From assembly GCA_016718155.1 (NCBI GenBank), contig JADKEH010000012.1, forward strand, positions 124,001 to 188,000: 64,000 nucleotides of DNA, given 5' to 3'. Of the stretch, positions 51,094 through 60,520 are shown in pieces. Below the pieces are notes generated by a model, which was not told the DNA's origin, did not search any database, and saw nothing but the letters and a program-made list of their open reading frames with translations. Each line of letters opens with the position of its first letter. Positions within the stretch are counted from its first letter, which is position 1. Source of the stretch: Candidatus Rhodoferax randersensis (lineage in GTDB: Bacteria; Pseudomonadota; Gammaproteobacteria; Burkholderiales; Burkholderiaceae_C). Position numbers and translations under genes: made by a program.

Positions 51094-53094
51094 ATGGTCC
51101 TGCTGATACTGGCGTCGAGCATCCTGCTGATCGGCGCCGGGCTCTGCCTGTTGCCGACACGCAATGCGGCGCGCGCCCGCGTCGCCATCGCTTCCCAAGT
51201 GATGGCCACGGCGCTGGTGCTGGTAGCTGCGCTGCCAGTGCTGTTTGGTGCGCCCGAATTGAGCGCCAAACTGGCATGGGCGTACCCGGTGGGCATGTTT
51301 CGCATGCGTCTGGACGCGCTGGGCGCGTTCTTCCTGGTCTGGTCCCTGCCGATGACCTTGCTGGGCAGCCTCTACGCCGTGGGCTACATGCGCCCCCACT
51401 TCAATGGGCCACGCCACCTGGGCGTGCACTTCGCGCTGCTCAACCTGACTTCCATCTCTTTTGTATTGGTCTACACCGGCGAACACGCACTGATTTTCCT
51501 GCTCGGTTGGGAGGTGGCGGCGCTGGCCGCCTGGCTGTTGGTGATCTGGGACTACACCAACCAGAAGGTGCGCTTTGCGGGCTTCAACTACCTGGTCTCC
51601 ACGCACATCGGTCTGATCTTTCTGGTGGCGGCGGTGATGATTCTCTACACCCATGCGGGCACTTGGTACCTTGGCGACTTTGGCGTCTGGCTGCACGCCA
51701 ACCCAGGTCCCTTGCGCAATGCGATTTTTCTGCTGCTGGTGACCAGTTTCGGCCTCAAGTCCGCCTTCTTCCCCTTTCATTCGTGGTTGCCGCGTGCCCA
51801 CGCAGCGGCACCGGCACACGTCTCCGCACTCATGTCGGGCGTGATCCACAAGGCGGGCTTGTATGCGCTGGTGCGTTTCGTATTGCTGATCGGTCGGCCC
51901 GATGAATGGATGGGCTGGTTCCTGATTGGCTTCTCGGTCTGTTCCGCCCTCATCGGCGGCCTCTACACGGTGGGCCAGCGCGACCTGAAACGCCTGCTGG
52001 GCTACTCGTCCACCGAAAACGTGGGTATTGCCGGCATCGGCTTGGGGGTCGGCTGCCTGGGGCTGACCTGGGGTCTGCCAACTTTGGCCGCACTCGGCTT
52101 TGCCGGCGGCCTGCTGCACATCCTGAACCATGCGTTTTTCAAGTGCCAGCTCTTCTATGCCGCGGGTGCGGTCTACCAGGCCACGCACACGGTGGACATG
52201 GAGCGCCTGGGCGGGCTGTCGCGCCTGATGCCCTGGACGGGCGTGTTTTTTCTCATCGGCGGTGTGGCGATCTCCGCCTTGCCGCCGCTCAACGGCTTCG
52301 CCAGCGAGTTCGTGATCTATTCCAGCCTGTTTGACAAGGGCTCATTCGACATCTGGGCCAAGCTCAGTCTGTGCGCCGTGGCCGCTGCGCTGGCTTTTGT
52401 GGGGGCGGTCTCGGCGCTGAGCATCACGCGTGCCTTTGGCGTCGTCTTCATGGGCGCGCCGCGCGACCCGACGCTACCCGGCGCCCACGAAGTCAATCGC
52501 TGGATGCTGCTGCCGATGGGCCTGCATGCCGTGGGCAGCGTGGTGCTGGGCGTGGTCCCGGCAGCGGGCTTTGCGCTGGTGTCTGGGCCGGTTGCGCTGC
52601 TGCTGGGCGTGGCACCCAGCACGCCCAATGCCACCCTTGAACGTATCAGCGCGAGCTTGTCACGCATCGGGGCCATCTCGGCCGTGCTGCTGGCTGGTGT
52701 ACTGCTGGTGCTCTGGTGGCGCTCGCGGGTCCCGCTACGGCCTGCCCAAAGCGGTCCCACCTGGGGCTGCGGTTACGGCAACATCAACACCCGCATGCAG
52801 TACACCGGCGCCAGTTTCTCCAACGACTTTTCGCGTCGCTTTCGCTCGGTGATGGTGTTGTTGCAGCGCAAGAAGGCGCCGCTTGGCTATTTCCCCGAGG
52901 ACAGCTACGTCATTACCGATTGCGTGGACGCCGTCGAACGACGGCTCTATGCGGTCATTGGCCATGGTGACGAGTCGGCGACCCGCATCTCGAACAATCT
53001 GCACGAGGACGACCCGCGTTTTGCCTTCGCCGCCGCGCTGGTCGCCTTGCTGGTCATTGCCACGCTGGTGCGATTGGCAGGGGGCCCCCTGTGA
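51094..53094 (+). CDS. HyfB-like (NuoL/MrpA-type) antiporter subunit of Ehr complex 1
   Basis: A 666-residue membrane protein with about 14-16 helices, the proton-translocating large antiporter-like subunit. Channel residues of the NuoL family are present: Glu140 in LGWEVAALAAW, Lys222 in FGLKSAFFPFHSWLP, Lys253 in VIHKAGLYAL and Lys350 in ILNHAFFKCQLF. The block HSWLPRAHAAAPAHVSALMS is diagnostic. The C-terminal extension (TWGCGYGNINTRMQYTGASF, SYVITDCVDAVERRLY) is characteristic of HyfB/HycC rather than NuoL. First of six genes, each overlapping or nearly touching the next, so a single transcript is very likely. Ion pumping is inferred from these conserved residues. Confidence 0.9.
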   Translation: MVLLILASSILLIGAGLCLLPTRNAARARVAIASQVMATALVLVAALPVLFGAPELSAKLAWAYPVGMFRMRLDALGAFFLVWSLPMTLLGSLYAVGYMRPHFNGPRHLGVHFALLNLTSISFVLVYTGEHALIFLLGWEVAALAAWLLVIWDYTNQKVRFAGFNYLVSTHIGLIFLVAAVMILYTHAGTWYLGDFGVWLHANPGPLRNAIFLLLVTSFGLKSAFFPFHSWLPRAHAAAPAHVSALMSGVIHKAGLYALVRFVLLIGRPDEWMGWFLIGFSVCSALIGGLYTVGQRDLKRLLGYSSTENVGIAGIGLGVGCLGLTWGLPTLAALGFAGGLLHILNHAFFKCQLFYAAGAVYQATHTVDMERLGGLSRLMPWTGVFFLIGGVAISALPPLNGFASEFVIYSSLFDKGSFDIWAKLSLCAVAAALAFVGAVSALSITRAFGVVFMGAPRDPTLPGAHEVNRWMLLPMGLHAVGSVVLGVVPAAGFALVSGPVALLLGVAPSTPNATLERISASLSRIGAISAVLLAGVLLVLWWRSRVPLRPAQSGPTWGCGYGNINTRMQYTGASFSNDFSRRFRSVMVLLQRKKAPLGYFPEDSYVITDCVDAVERRLYAVIGHGDESATRISNNLHEDDPRFAFAAALVALLVIATLVRLAGGPL

Positions 53095-54014
53095 TGCCAA
53101 CGCTGTTGACGCTGGTCCACGTTGCGCTGGTGCTGTGCATGCCGATTGCGCTGGTTGGCATCGTCAACCGCACCAAATCGTGGTGGGCCGGCCGCAAGGG
53201 TCCACGCTTGCTGCAATCGGCCCATGACCTGCGCCGGCTGCTGGGCAAGCGGCCTGTCTACAGCCACACTGCTGGGCGCTTGTTTGGCGCGGGCGCCTAC
53301 ATCACCCTGCTGGCCGGCTTGCTGGCGGCGAGCATGGCGCCGATGCTGGGCGGCTTTGCGCCGCTGCAGTTCGAGCATGACTTCATCGTCGTGGCCTACG
53401 CCCTGGGGCTGGGCCGCATCGTGCTGATGCTGTCGGCGATGGACGTTGGCAGCGCGTTCGAGGGCATGGGCGCGGCGCGCGAAGCGTCTTTCACCGCATT
53501 TGTCGAGCCCGCCCTGTTTCTGCTGATCGGTACCGCCAGCGTGGCTACCGGCCACACCAGCTTCGCCAGTCTGCTGGGCAGTCTGCACGCGGCCCCCGGT
53601 TTCGGCTGGTTGGTGGCACCCGCCGTCGTCGCACTGCTCATCTTGCTGCAGGCCGAAGCCGCCCGCGTGCCGGTGGATGACCCCATGACCCACCTTGAAC
53701 TCACCATGATCCACGAGGTCATGATTCTCGACCACAGCGGGCCGGAGCTGGCAGCGATGCAGTACGCGGCAGCGCTGAAGATGAGCCTGTACGCGGGCCT
53801 GATTAGCACCCTGCTCAACCCGCTGGACCCGTTCGCGGCACCGCTCGCCAGCCTGGCCATGACGCTGCTGCTAATGAGCGGCGTGGCCGTCGCCGTCGGC
53901 TGCGTGGAGTCCCTGACGGCGCGCCTGCCGATGCGCTGGGTGCCACCTTACCTGCTGGTGGCGTCGGTGGCGGCCCTGATGTGTTGGTTACTGGTCGGCA
54001 CGCTGATGCCATGA
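53094..54014 (+). CDS. HyfC-like (NuoH) membrane subunit of Ehr complex 1
   Basis: A 306-residue membrane protein of the NuoH/HycD family that connects the peripheral redox arm to the antiporter-like subunits. About eight helices. Family strings: MPIALVGIVNRTKSWWAGRK, GPRLLQSAHDLRRLLGKRPV, and the acidic connecting loop RVPVDDPMTHLELTMIHEVM with LDHSGPELAAM. The ATG at 53094 shares its first base with the preceding stop. Conserved acidic residues of the E-channel loop are retained, supporting a functional membrane arm. Confidence 0.9.
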   Translation: MPTLLTLVHVALVLCMPIALVGIVNRTKSWWAGRKGPRLLQSAHDLRRLLGKRPVYSHTAGRLFGAGAYITLLAGLLAASMAPMLGGFAPLQFEHDFIVVAYALGLGRIVLMLSAMDVGSAFEGMGAAREASFTAFVEPALFLLIGTASVATGHTSFASLLGSLHAAPGFGWLVAPAVVALLILLQAEAARVPVDDPMTHLELTMIHEVMILDHSGPELAAMQYAAALKMSLYAGLISTLLNPLDPFAAPLASLAMTLLLMSGVAVAVGCVESLTARLPMRWVPPYLLVASVAALMCWLLVGTLMP

Positions 54015-54634
54015 CTCTCGCCATGACACCCCCGCTGAGTCTGTTTCTGGCGGCTTGCGTGCTGCCGGTTTTCTTCGCCAGGATTCGCGCCGTGCCGCTG
54101 TGGCTGGCGGTGCAGGCGCTGGCGCTGGCCTGGATCACGCTGGCGCAGCATGGCGAACTGTCCCTGCACTCGCTGACCGCCGCTGTGGAAATCGTGGCCG
54201 TGCGTGGCTGGCTGGCGCCTGCTCTGCTATGGCGAACGCTGGCAGCGCACCCATTGGCGCGCACTGACCTTATGCCGTCCAATCTGTTTGCCTGGGGCGC
54301 GGCCGTCACGGTCATCATTCTGGCCCTTGAATTCGGCATCGGCGCAAGCGTCGATGCGGGCGCATTGACGCTGGGCGCGGTCAGCGTCAGTGTCAGCGTG
54401 GCCTTGCTCATCCTCGCCACCAACGCTGCCGCGCCCGCGCAGTTGCTGGCCCTGCTGTTTATGGAAAACGCACTGGCCCTGTTCGAATCCACCATGCCAA
54501 CGCCATGGCCATGGCCCGTGCACGGCGCCTTGAGCGCGGTCTATCTGCTCACGGTTGCCGTTGGCAACTGGCTGACGGCCAGCGACAAGTCGCTGGGGAC
54601 CGTGGTCGCCGAAGAAGCGAGGGACAACGCATGA
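54011..54634 (+). CDS. HyfE-like (NuoK) membrane subunit of Ehr complex 1
   Basis: A 207-residue small membrane protein of the HyfE family, about six helices; NuoK relatives have three. The ATG at 54011 overlaps the previous stop (ATGA). The conserved Glu region is LLALLFMENALALFE, which aligns with the NuoK glutamate in the proton path, and a second acidic spot is VIILALEFGIGAS. It is poorly conserved in sequence, so identification rests on gene order, hydrophobic pattern and length. The stop overlaps the next start. Confidence 0.8.
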   Translation: MTLAMTPPLSLFLAACVLPVFFARIRAVPLWLAVQALALAWITLAQHGELSLHSLTAAVEIVAVRGWLAPALLWRTLAAHPLARTDLMPSNLFAWGAAVTVIILALEFGIGASVDAGALTLGAVSVSVSVALLILATNAAAPAQLLALLFMENALALFESTMPTPWPWPVHGALSAVYLLTVAVGNWLTASDKSLGTVVAEEARDNA

Positions 54635-56145
54635 GCGCCGCGCCGGGCCGCCCCAAGCAAGCTCGCACCGCGGCCCGTAAGGGCGAAGGTACCCCCGCGA
54701 CCACGGTAAGACTGGCGGACGCCAGGCTGGCTGCGCCGACAGCGACCAGCGATTCAGCGCACCCGCGCAAATGGGTGGCGCCGGCCCTGGTGGTGGTGGC
54801 CCTGCTGGTCTGGCTGGCGGCGCTGGCGCTTTTCATCACGACGCCGCTCAGCGAATTGCCGCGCTACTTCCTGCAACGCTACTTCGTGCTGGATGCCACC
54901 TCGCTGCTGTTTGTGTTGCTGATCAACACGGTGTTTCTGGGCATTGCGGTCTATCTGTATTCCCGTGAACGATCGTCGCGCCTGCTGGCGCAGGACATGC
55001 TGCCGCGTGCCCTGTTGTCGCTGATGTTCATGCTGATCATGAATCTGGGCGTGTTGTCCAACAACCTGGTGGTGCTGTGGGCCCTGATCGAGGCCAGCAC
55101 GCTGTGCGCCGCGCCGCTGGTGGCGCGCGGCGATGCCGCCAACCCGCGACAAGTGGCCTGGCGCTACATGCTGTACTCGGCGATGTCGCTGGCCATTACC
55201 TTCCTGGGTTTTCTGTGTCTGACCGAATCGGCCCACCTGCGTGGCGTCGCGATCAGCTTCCAGGTCGATCAATTGGGCTCGGCTCTGTCGGCCTCGCCCG
55301 ATCGCTGGCAGCGGCTGGGCTTGGCGCTGATGCTGTTCGGGCTGGGCAGCAAGCTGGGACTGGCGCCGCTTTACGGCTGGCTGCCAGAGACCTACGAGAC
55401 CGCGCCCACCAGCACCAGCGCCTTGTTGGCGGCGGTGCAGTTCAACATCAGCGTGGTCGCAGTGTTTCGGGTGCTGCAAGTGTTCCGGGGCCAGGACGGC
55501 GGCTTTGTGTCGCAGGAACTGCTGGTGATGGGCTGCCTGTCCCTGATCGTGGCCGCCATTCAGGTCATGGCGGCGCGCAATTACAAACGGCTGATCGCCT
55601 ACGCCTGCGTCAGTTCATCCGGGGTGATCGCGATTGGCCTGTCGGTTGGCAAGGCCGCCGCCTACGGCGTGGTGCTGTATGTGGTCAGCAACGCGTTTGT
55701 CAAGGCGCTGCTGTTTCTGTCGGCGGGCCGCCTGCGCTCGGTCTACGGCACCAACCAGACCGCCGCGCTGACCGGTGTGATCAAGGTGCTGCCCTTCTCT
55801 GGATTGCTGTTCGCGGTGGGTATCTTCGCCCTGTTGGGCTTTCCGCCATTTGCCAGCTTTCTGGCCGAAATGCTGATCCTCTCGGGCATTGTGCAGGCTG
55901 GCAACCTGATGGCCTTTGCCCTGTTGTGCAGCATGCTGACCATCATCTTCGTGGCCACCGGTCGCACCGTGTTCCCGATGCTGTGGGGCGCCAGCGAGCA
56001 ACCCCGCGCGCCGCATCAGGAGTCGATCCTGACCATCCTGCCCAAGCTTGGATTTGTTGGCGTATTGGTGATGCTGGGCGCCTACACGCCAGAACGAGTG
56101 AGTCGCCTGCTGGTAGTGGTGGCCGAGTCGATTGGGGGGCGATGA
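54631..56145 (+). CDS. HyfF-like (NuoN/MrpD) antiporter subunit of Ehr complex 1
   Basis: A 504-residue membrane protein with about 13 helices, preceded by a 45-residue basic, Ala/Thr/Arg-rich cytoplasmic N-terminus that is unusual for the family. Channel residues: Glu in VLWALIEASTLCAAPLV, Lys in LGLGSKLGLAPLYGWLP, and Lys in NAFVKALLFLSAGRL. The block YGWLPETYETAPTSTSALLA corresponds to the H(S/N)WLPDAH motif of NuoN/NuoM but with Tyr and Glu changes. The ATG at 54631 overlaps the upstream stop. It overlaps the large-subunit gene by ATGA. Confidence 0.88.
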   Translation: MSAAPGRPKQARTAARKGEGTPATTVRLADARLAAPTATSDSAHPRKWVAPALVVVALLVWLAALALFITTPLSELPRYFLQRYFVLDATSLLFVLLINTVFLGIAVYLYSRERSSRLLAQDMLPRALLSLMFMLIMNLGVLSNNLVVLWALIEASTLCAAPLVARGDAANPRQVAWRYMLYSAMSLAITFLGFLCLTESAHLRGVAISFQVDQLGSALSASPDRWQRLGLALMLFGLGSKLGLAPLYGWLPETYETAPTSTSALLAAVQFNISVVAVFRVLQVFRGQDGGFVSQELLVMGCLSLIVAAIQVMAARNYKRLIAYACVSSSGVIAIGLSVGKAAAYGVVLYVVSNAFVKALLFLSAGRLRSVYGTNQTAALTGVIKVLPFSGLLFAVGIFALLGFPPFASFLAEMLILSGIVQAGNLMAFALLCSMLTIIFVATGRTVFPMLWGASEQPRAPHQESILTILPKLGFVGVLVMLGAYTPERVSRLLVVVAESIGGR

Positions 56146-57626
56146 TGAAGACACGCGAGCCCGTCCTGGTGCTGCCCCTGGGCGAACTTGCCGTGCTGGA
56201 TATGCCAGCGCTGGCGCAACGCTGCGCCGAACAACTGCAAACCGGTGCACGCCTGGTGACCCTGTTTGGTCGGCCCGACGCCGAGGCGAGTTGGGTCGCC
56301 ACTGCCATCCTGCAAGGCCCGGACGGTGAACTGACTGCCCTGCGGGCCGAGTTCCAGAGCGGCGCGAGCTACCCGGCGCTGACACCACGCTTTGCGCAGG
56401 CCCAGATCCTTGAACGCGAGTTGTGGGAGCAAACCGGTATCACGCCACTTGGTCACCCCTGGCTCAAGCCGGTGCGCTTCGAAGGCGCACGCCAGCAGCA
56501 AATGGCGGATTACCCGTTCTTCAAGGTGCGTGGGCAGGAGGTGCATGAGGTGGGCGTGGGCCCGATTCACGCCAGCGTGATCGAGCCGGGGCACTTTCGC
56601 TTCATGTGCCTGGGCGAGCGGGTCTACCACCTTGAGGTCCAGCTGGGCTACCAGCATCGCGGCATTGAGCCGATGCTGCTGCGACGCGCACCCCTGACCT
56701 TGGCCAGCACGGTGGAGTCCATCTGCGGCGACGCCTGCATCGCCTACGCGTGGGCCTATTGCGCAGCCATGGAAGCTCTCAGCGATACCCCGATCCCGGC
56801 CGAGATTGAGCTGATACGCGGTGTGGCACTGGAACTCGAACGCATTGCCATGCACTTGGCCGCCCTGGGCGGCCTGGCCACCGACATTGCCTTCCTGCAG
56901 GGCGGCGCCAGTTATGGCCGCCTGCGCACCGCCATCATCAACGCCAGCATGCGGGTGTGTGGCAGCCGCTTCGGGCGTGGCTGGTTGCGCCCGGGCGGAG
57001 TCCGGTTTGGCTTGACTGATGCACTGCGCCAGGATCTGACCCAGACGCTGGGCGCGTTTGCCGGGGACATTGCCGAGGTCAACGCGTTGATGCTAGGTGC
57101 GCGCAGCGTGCAGGCGCGCTTTCAGGGTATCGGCAAGGTCAGCACGCAGGCTGCGCGGGACCTGGGCCTGGTAGGTCTGGTGGCGCGCGCCAGCGGCGTG
57201 GCACTCGATACGCGCAGCAGCCTGCCGGGCTTGCTGCACCAGCACTGGCCAATCTCCAGCCTGACCGAAAGCACGGGCGATTGCTGGGCGCGCATGCAAC
57301 TGCGCATGCGCGAGATCGACACGTCCCTGAGCTGGCTTGTGAACGTGCTTGGCGACCACACGTTGGACCTGCGCGCCCAGCCGATGCGGATCAACCCGGC
57401 GCTGCGCCCGGACGCCTTGTGCGTGTCCTTGCGCGAGGGCACGCGCGGACCTGTGTTGCACGTGGCGGAGACCACTGGGCAAGGCACGCTGCGGCACTAC
57501 AAGGTGCAAGACCCATCCCTGCAGAACTGGTTTGGCCTGGCGCTCGCGGTACGCGACAACGGCATTTCGGACTTTCCCATCTGCAACAAGAGCTTCGATC
57601 TCTCCTATTGCGGCAACGACCTGTAG
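56142..57626 (+). CDS. HyfG-like (NuoCD) large subunit of Ehr complex 1, without canonical NiFe ligands
   Basis: A 494-residue subunit. Residues 1-110 are NuoC-like and the rest NuoD/HycE-like (FRFMCLGERVYHLEVQLGYQ, then HRGIEPMLLRRAPL). NiFe hydrogenases have CxxC near this point and DPCxxC at the end. Here the first site is ICGDACIAYA, with Cys195 and Cys199 separated by three residues, not two. The C-terminus is NKSFDLSYCGNDL with a single Cys490 and no DPCxxC. A canonical NiFe centre is therefore not expected. The retained, oddly spaced cysteines could bind another cofactor or be vestigial. The paralogue in operon 2 has neither. The ATG at 56142 overlaps the previous stop. Confidence 0.87.
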   Translation: MMKTREPVLVLPLGELAVLDMPALAQRCAEQLQTGARLVTLFGRPDAEASWVATAILQGPDGELTALRAEFQSGASYPALTPRFAQAQILERELWEQTGITPLGHPWLKPVRFEGARQQQMADYPFFKVRGQEVHEVGVGPIHASVIEPGHFRFMCLGERVYHLEVQLGYQHRGIEPMLLRRAPLTLASTVESICGDACIAYAWAYCAAMEALSDTPIPAEIELIRGVALELERIAMHLAALGGLATDIAFLQGGASYGRLRTAIINASMRVCGSRFGRGWLRPGGVRFGLTDALRQDLTQTLGAFAGDIAEVNALMLGARSVQARFQGIGKVSTQAARDLGLVGLVARASGVALDTRSSLPGLLHQHWPISSLTESTGDCWARMQLRMREIDTSLSWLVNVLGDHTLDLRAQPMRINPALRPDALCVSLREGTRGPVLHVAETTGQGTLRHYKVQDPSLQNWFGLALAVRDNGISDFPICNKSFDLSYCGNDL

Positions 57627-57634
57627 GCCATCCC

Positions 57635-58384
57635 ATGTTGAAATCCATCGCCGTTCGGGTGTCACAAGGCACGCAATACATCCCGGACCCGCGCAAGGCA
57701 AATCCGGTCGGGTTTCGCGGCAAACCCGTCATCACGGACGCCGCCTGCGAGCCACACTGCACGGCCTGCATGACGGCCTGTCCGGCCGGTGCCATCACAC
57801 TCGATCCGGTTCAGATCGATCTGGGTCGCTGCACACTTTGCACGGATTGCGAGAGCGTCTGCCCCAGCGCCAAGTTCTCGTTCTCCAATGACTTCAGGCT
57901 GGCCAGCGCCGAGCGGGTCGGCCTGATGCTGACCGCGACGCGACGCAACGTGGACCCTATCGAGGTGTCGCAGGCGCTGCGCCAGCGCTTTGGCCGCTCG
58001 CTCAAATTGCGCTCGGTGTCGGCCGGTGGCTGCAACGGCTGCGAACTTGAGGTGAATGCCCTGGCCAACGTCAACTTCGACATCGGCCGCTACGGCATCG
58101 ACATCGTGGCCAGCCCGCGCCACGCCGACGGCCTGGTGCTGACCGGCCCGATCACGCGCAACATGACCGAAGCCCTGCAAATCTGTTGGGACGCGATGCC
58201 CGAGCCCAAGCTGGTGATTGCGGTGGGTGCCTGCGCCATATCAGGCGGCCTGTTTGCCCACAACGACACCGTTGATCGCGGCTTCCTGGAGCGCGTCAAA
58301 CCCAGCTTGTATGTGCCCGGCTGCCCACCCCATCCACTGACCTTTGTCTGCGGCGTGCTCGACCTGCTGGGTATTGCAAGTTGA
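57635..58384 (+). CDS. Fused ferredoxin-NuoB-like (HyfH-HyfI) subunit of Ehr complex 1
   Basis: A 249-residue soluble electron-transfer subunit. Residues about 33-80 form a two-cluster ferredoxin: CEPHCTACMTACPAG and CTLCTDCESVCPS. Residues about 120-245 are NuoB/small-subunit-like, with the proximal [4Fe-4S] ligands in GGCNGCELEV, VGACAISGG and VPGCPPHPLT. In hydrogenase-4 and complex I these are two separate genes (HyfH and HyfI), so this is a gene fusion. It would carry electrons between an external donor and the large subunit. The ATG at 57635 begins 8 bp after the previous stop. Last gene of operon 1; 87 bp separate it from the convergent end of operon 2. Confidence 0.88.
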   Translation: MLKSIAVRVSQGTQYIPDPRKANPVGFRGKPVITDAACEPHCTACMTACPAGAITLDPVQIDLGRCTLCTDCESVCPSAKFSFSNDFRLASAERVGLMLTATRRNVDPIEVSQALRQRFGRSLKLRSVSAGGCNGCELEVNALANVNFDIGRYGIDIVASPRHADGLVLTGPITRNMTEALQICWDAMPEPKLVIAVGACAISGGLFAHNDTVDRGFLERVKPSLYVPGCPPHPLTFVCGVLDLLGIAS

Positions 58385-58471
58385 GGCACATGACTGCAGA
58401 CCCCGCCGCCCCGGACTTCGGGCCGAGACATCGGATCAAGACGCCAAGGGTCTTGCGACGCGACGGGTAAC

Positions 58472-58984
58472 TCAGGCCCGCCGGCGCACCGCGCTCAGGA
58501 TACCGCGCAGAATCTCCAGCGGTGGCGGCGGGCAACCGGGCACCGACACATCCACCGGGATCACATTGGCCACCGCGCCGCAACTGGCGTAGCTCTCGCC
58601 AAAAATGCCACCATCACAACCACAGTCGCCCACCGCCACCACCAGCTTAGGAGAAGGCGTGGCGTCATAGGTGCGCTTGAGCGCCTCTTCCATATGGCGC
58701 GACACCGGCCCGGTCACCAGCAGCAGATCGGCATGGCGCGGACTGGCCACGAACTTGATGCCCAGCCCTTCGATGTTGTAGTAGGGATTGGTCAACGCGT
58801 GAATCTCCAGTTCACAGCCGTTGCAGGAGCCGGCATCCACCATGCGAATCGCCAGAGCCTGGCCCAGAATCTCCAGCAATTCGCGCCCGATCGCCTGCGC
58901 CTGCGCGCGCTCGTTCTCGTCGAATGCGGGCGGCGCCTCCGTGCGAATTCCGTTGCGGGCGATCTGGCGAATGATCTTCCACAT
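58472..58984 (-). CDS. HyfI-like (NuoB) small subunit of Ehr complex 2
   Basis: A 170-residue soluble subunit with one [4Fe-4S] cluster: SCNGCELEIHAL (CxxC), AVGDCGCDGG and VPGCPPPPLE. Start: ATG at 58982-58984 sharing a base with the upstream stop (TGATG); a longer in-frame extension runs through the large-subunit gene and is rejected. It lacks the ferredoxin domain fused to the operon 1 homologue, so complex 2 has only the proximal cluster in this subunit. Last gene of the minus-strand operon, 87 bp from the end of operon 1. Confidence 0.88.
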   Translation of the reverse strand: MWKIIRQIARNGIRTEAPPAFDENERAQAQAIGRELLEILGQALAIRMVDAGSCNGCELEIHALTNPYYNIEGLGIKFVASPRHADLLLVTGPVSRHMEEALKRTYDATPSPKLVVAVGDCGCDGGIFGESYASCGAVANVIPVDVSVPGCPPPPLEILRGILSAVRRRA

Positions 58985-60520
58985 CAGAGGTCGTGCCCCG
59001 AGTAGCTGAGGTTGAAGGACTTGTTGATCAGCGGAAAGTCCGGCACGATGTTGCCAATCACCGCGTGCTCCAGCACCGGCCAGTTTTGCCACGAGGGGTC
59101 ATGGCAGTGGCAGCGGCGGATTCGTTGTGGCTGCCCTGCATCGGCCAGCTCCAGCGCCACCAACACTTCGCCGCGCCAGCCCTCGACCCAACCGGCACCA
59201 AACGCGGCTTGCGGTGGCAGCGGCACGGCAGTGCGAACCGGCCCGGGCGTCAAACTCTCCAGAAGCGTCTGCATCAAACGCATGGACTCGGCCAACTCCT
59301 CGAACCTGACGATGACGCGGGCCGCCACATCACCGCCGCGGTGCGTCACCATGCGCGCCTGCAAGCGGTCATAGGGTGGCACGGCATGGTCACAGCGCAC
59401 GTCCCAGGCTTGCCCACTGGCGCGCCCGGCCAGGCCGGTCAGACCAAGTTGCGCTGCCAGGCCCGGCGCGACCCGCCCGGTGGTCAAAAAGCGGTCCTGC
59501 AGGCCCGCGTGCTCGTCGTAGATGACCCTCAGCGCCTGCACCTCGCGAGCGAGGGCTTCGCCATGCTGGCGCAGTTGATCGACCTGCGCCGTATCAATAT
59601 CGCTAGCCACGCCACCTGGAACGATGCGGTCCATCATCAGGCGGTGCCCAAACACCTGGCCCGACCGGCGCAGCCAGTCTTCGCGCAGGCGCGAGAACTG
59701 CGCCAGACCAAAAGCGAATGCGGCATCGTTGCCGAGCGCCCCGAGGTCAGCCAAGTGGGCTGCCACGCGTTCGCGCTCCAACATCAGGGCGCGCAGCTCC
59801 GCCGCGCGGGCCGGCACCTCGACTCCGCAGGCGGATTCCAGCGCCATGCAATAGGCCCAGGCATAGGCCACGGTGGAGTCGCCCGACACGCGGCCGGCCA
59901 AACGGTGGGCCTGCAAGGGGTCGAGCTGTGTGAAGCGCCGCTCAACCCCCTTGTGGGTGTAGCCCAGGTGTTGCTCCAGCCGCAGCACCTTCTCGCCCAC
60001 CACCGAGAAGCGGAAATGCCCCGGCTCGATGATGCCCGCGTGCACCGGACCCACCGCGATTTCATGCACGCCGTCGCCTTGCACCCGCACAAAGGGATAG
60101 CCGCCGGGCGGCGGCCCAGCCGCCCAATTGCACGCGTCATCAAGCAAGGGCGGCCGCGCGCCAGGCCACAAACCATGGTTGAGCCAAGGCCGACTGTCCA
60201 GGCTGGACGCGGCCTGCAGCCCATTTAGGTCCGCCAAGGCCCGCTGCATGCGGCTAGCGGCCGGAAAGATACCGGCCAGGTCGGGATAGTTCCGTTCGGG
60301 GGGGCTAAGCACCAACTCCAGCCAGAGCAAGCCTTCCAGCACGGCATAGGCCACCGATACCGCAACCCGATCGGGCACGGTCAACCCCCACACCGCCACC
60401 AATCGCCCGCCACCCTGGCGCACCGCCATCGCCGTGCTCAGCCATTGGTCGGCGCTGACAACGCCGCGCCAGATTGGCGCCGCGCCGGGCAGACGCGCAC
60501 AGGCAGGTCAGGTCCATCAT
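58984..60520 (-). CDS. HyfG-like (NuoCD) large subunit of Ehr complex 2, no NiFe ligands, N-terminal frameshift
   Basis: About 510 residues if joined. The intact frame starts at 60429 (MAVRQGGGRLVAVWGL), but this is already inside the NuoC domain. In-frame sequence continues upstream (PIWRGVVSADQWLSTA) to a stop, and the natural start ATG at 60518-60520, overlapping the previous stop, is one frame away. A base is therefore missing at about 60465-60485. The NuoD part is clear: RLEQHLGYTHKGVERRF. The site equal to the NiFe CxxC reads RVSGDSTVAYAW with no Cys, and the C-terminus is NKSFNLSYSGHDL with no Cys, so this is not a hydrogenase. It matches the Ehr type most closely. Confidence 0.85.

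Noticed and set aside
55077..57626. 849-codon frame through HyfF and HyfG of operon 1
   Set aside because: Its first 355 codons are the HyfF gene in a wrong frame; the genuine HyfG start at 56142 overlaps the HyfF stop.
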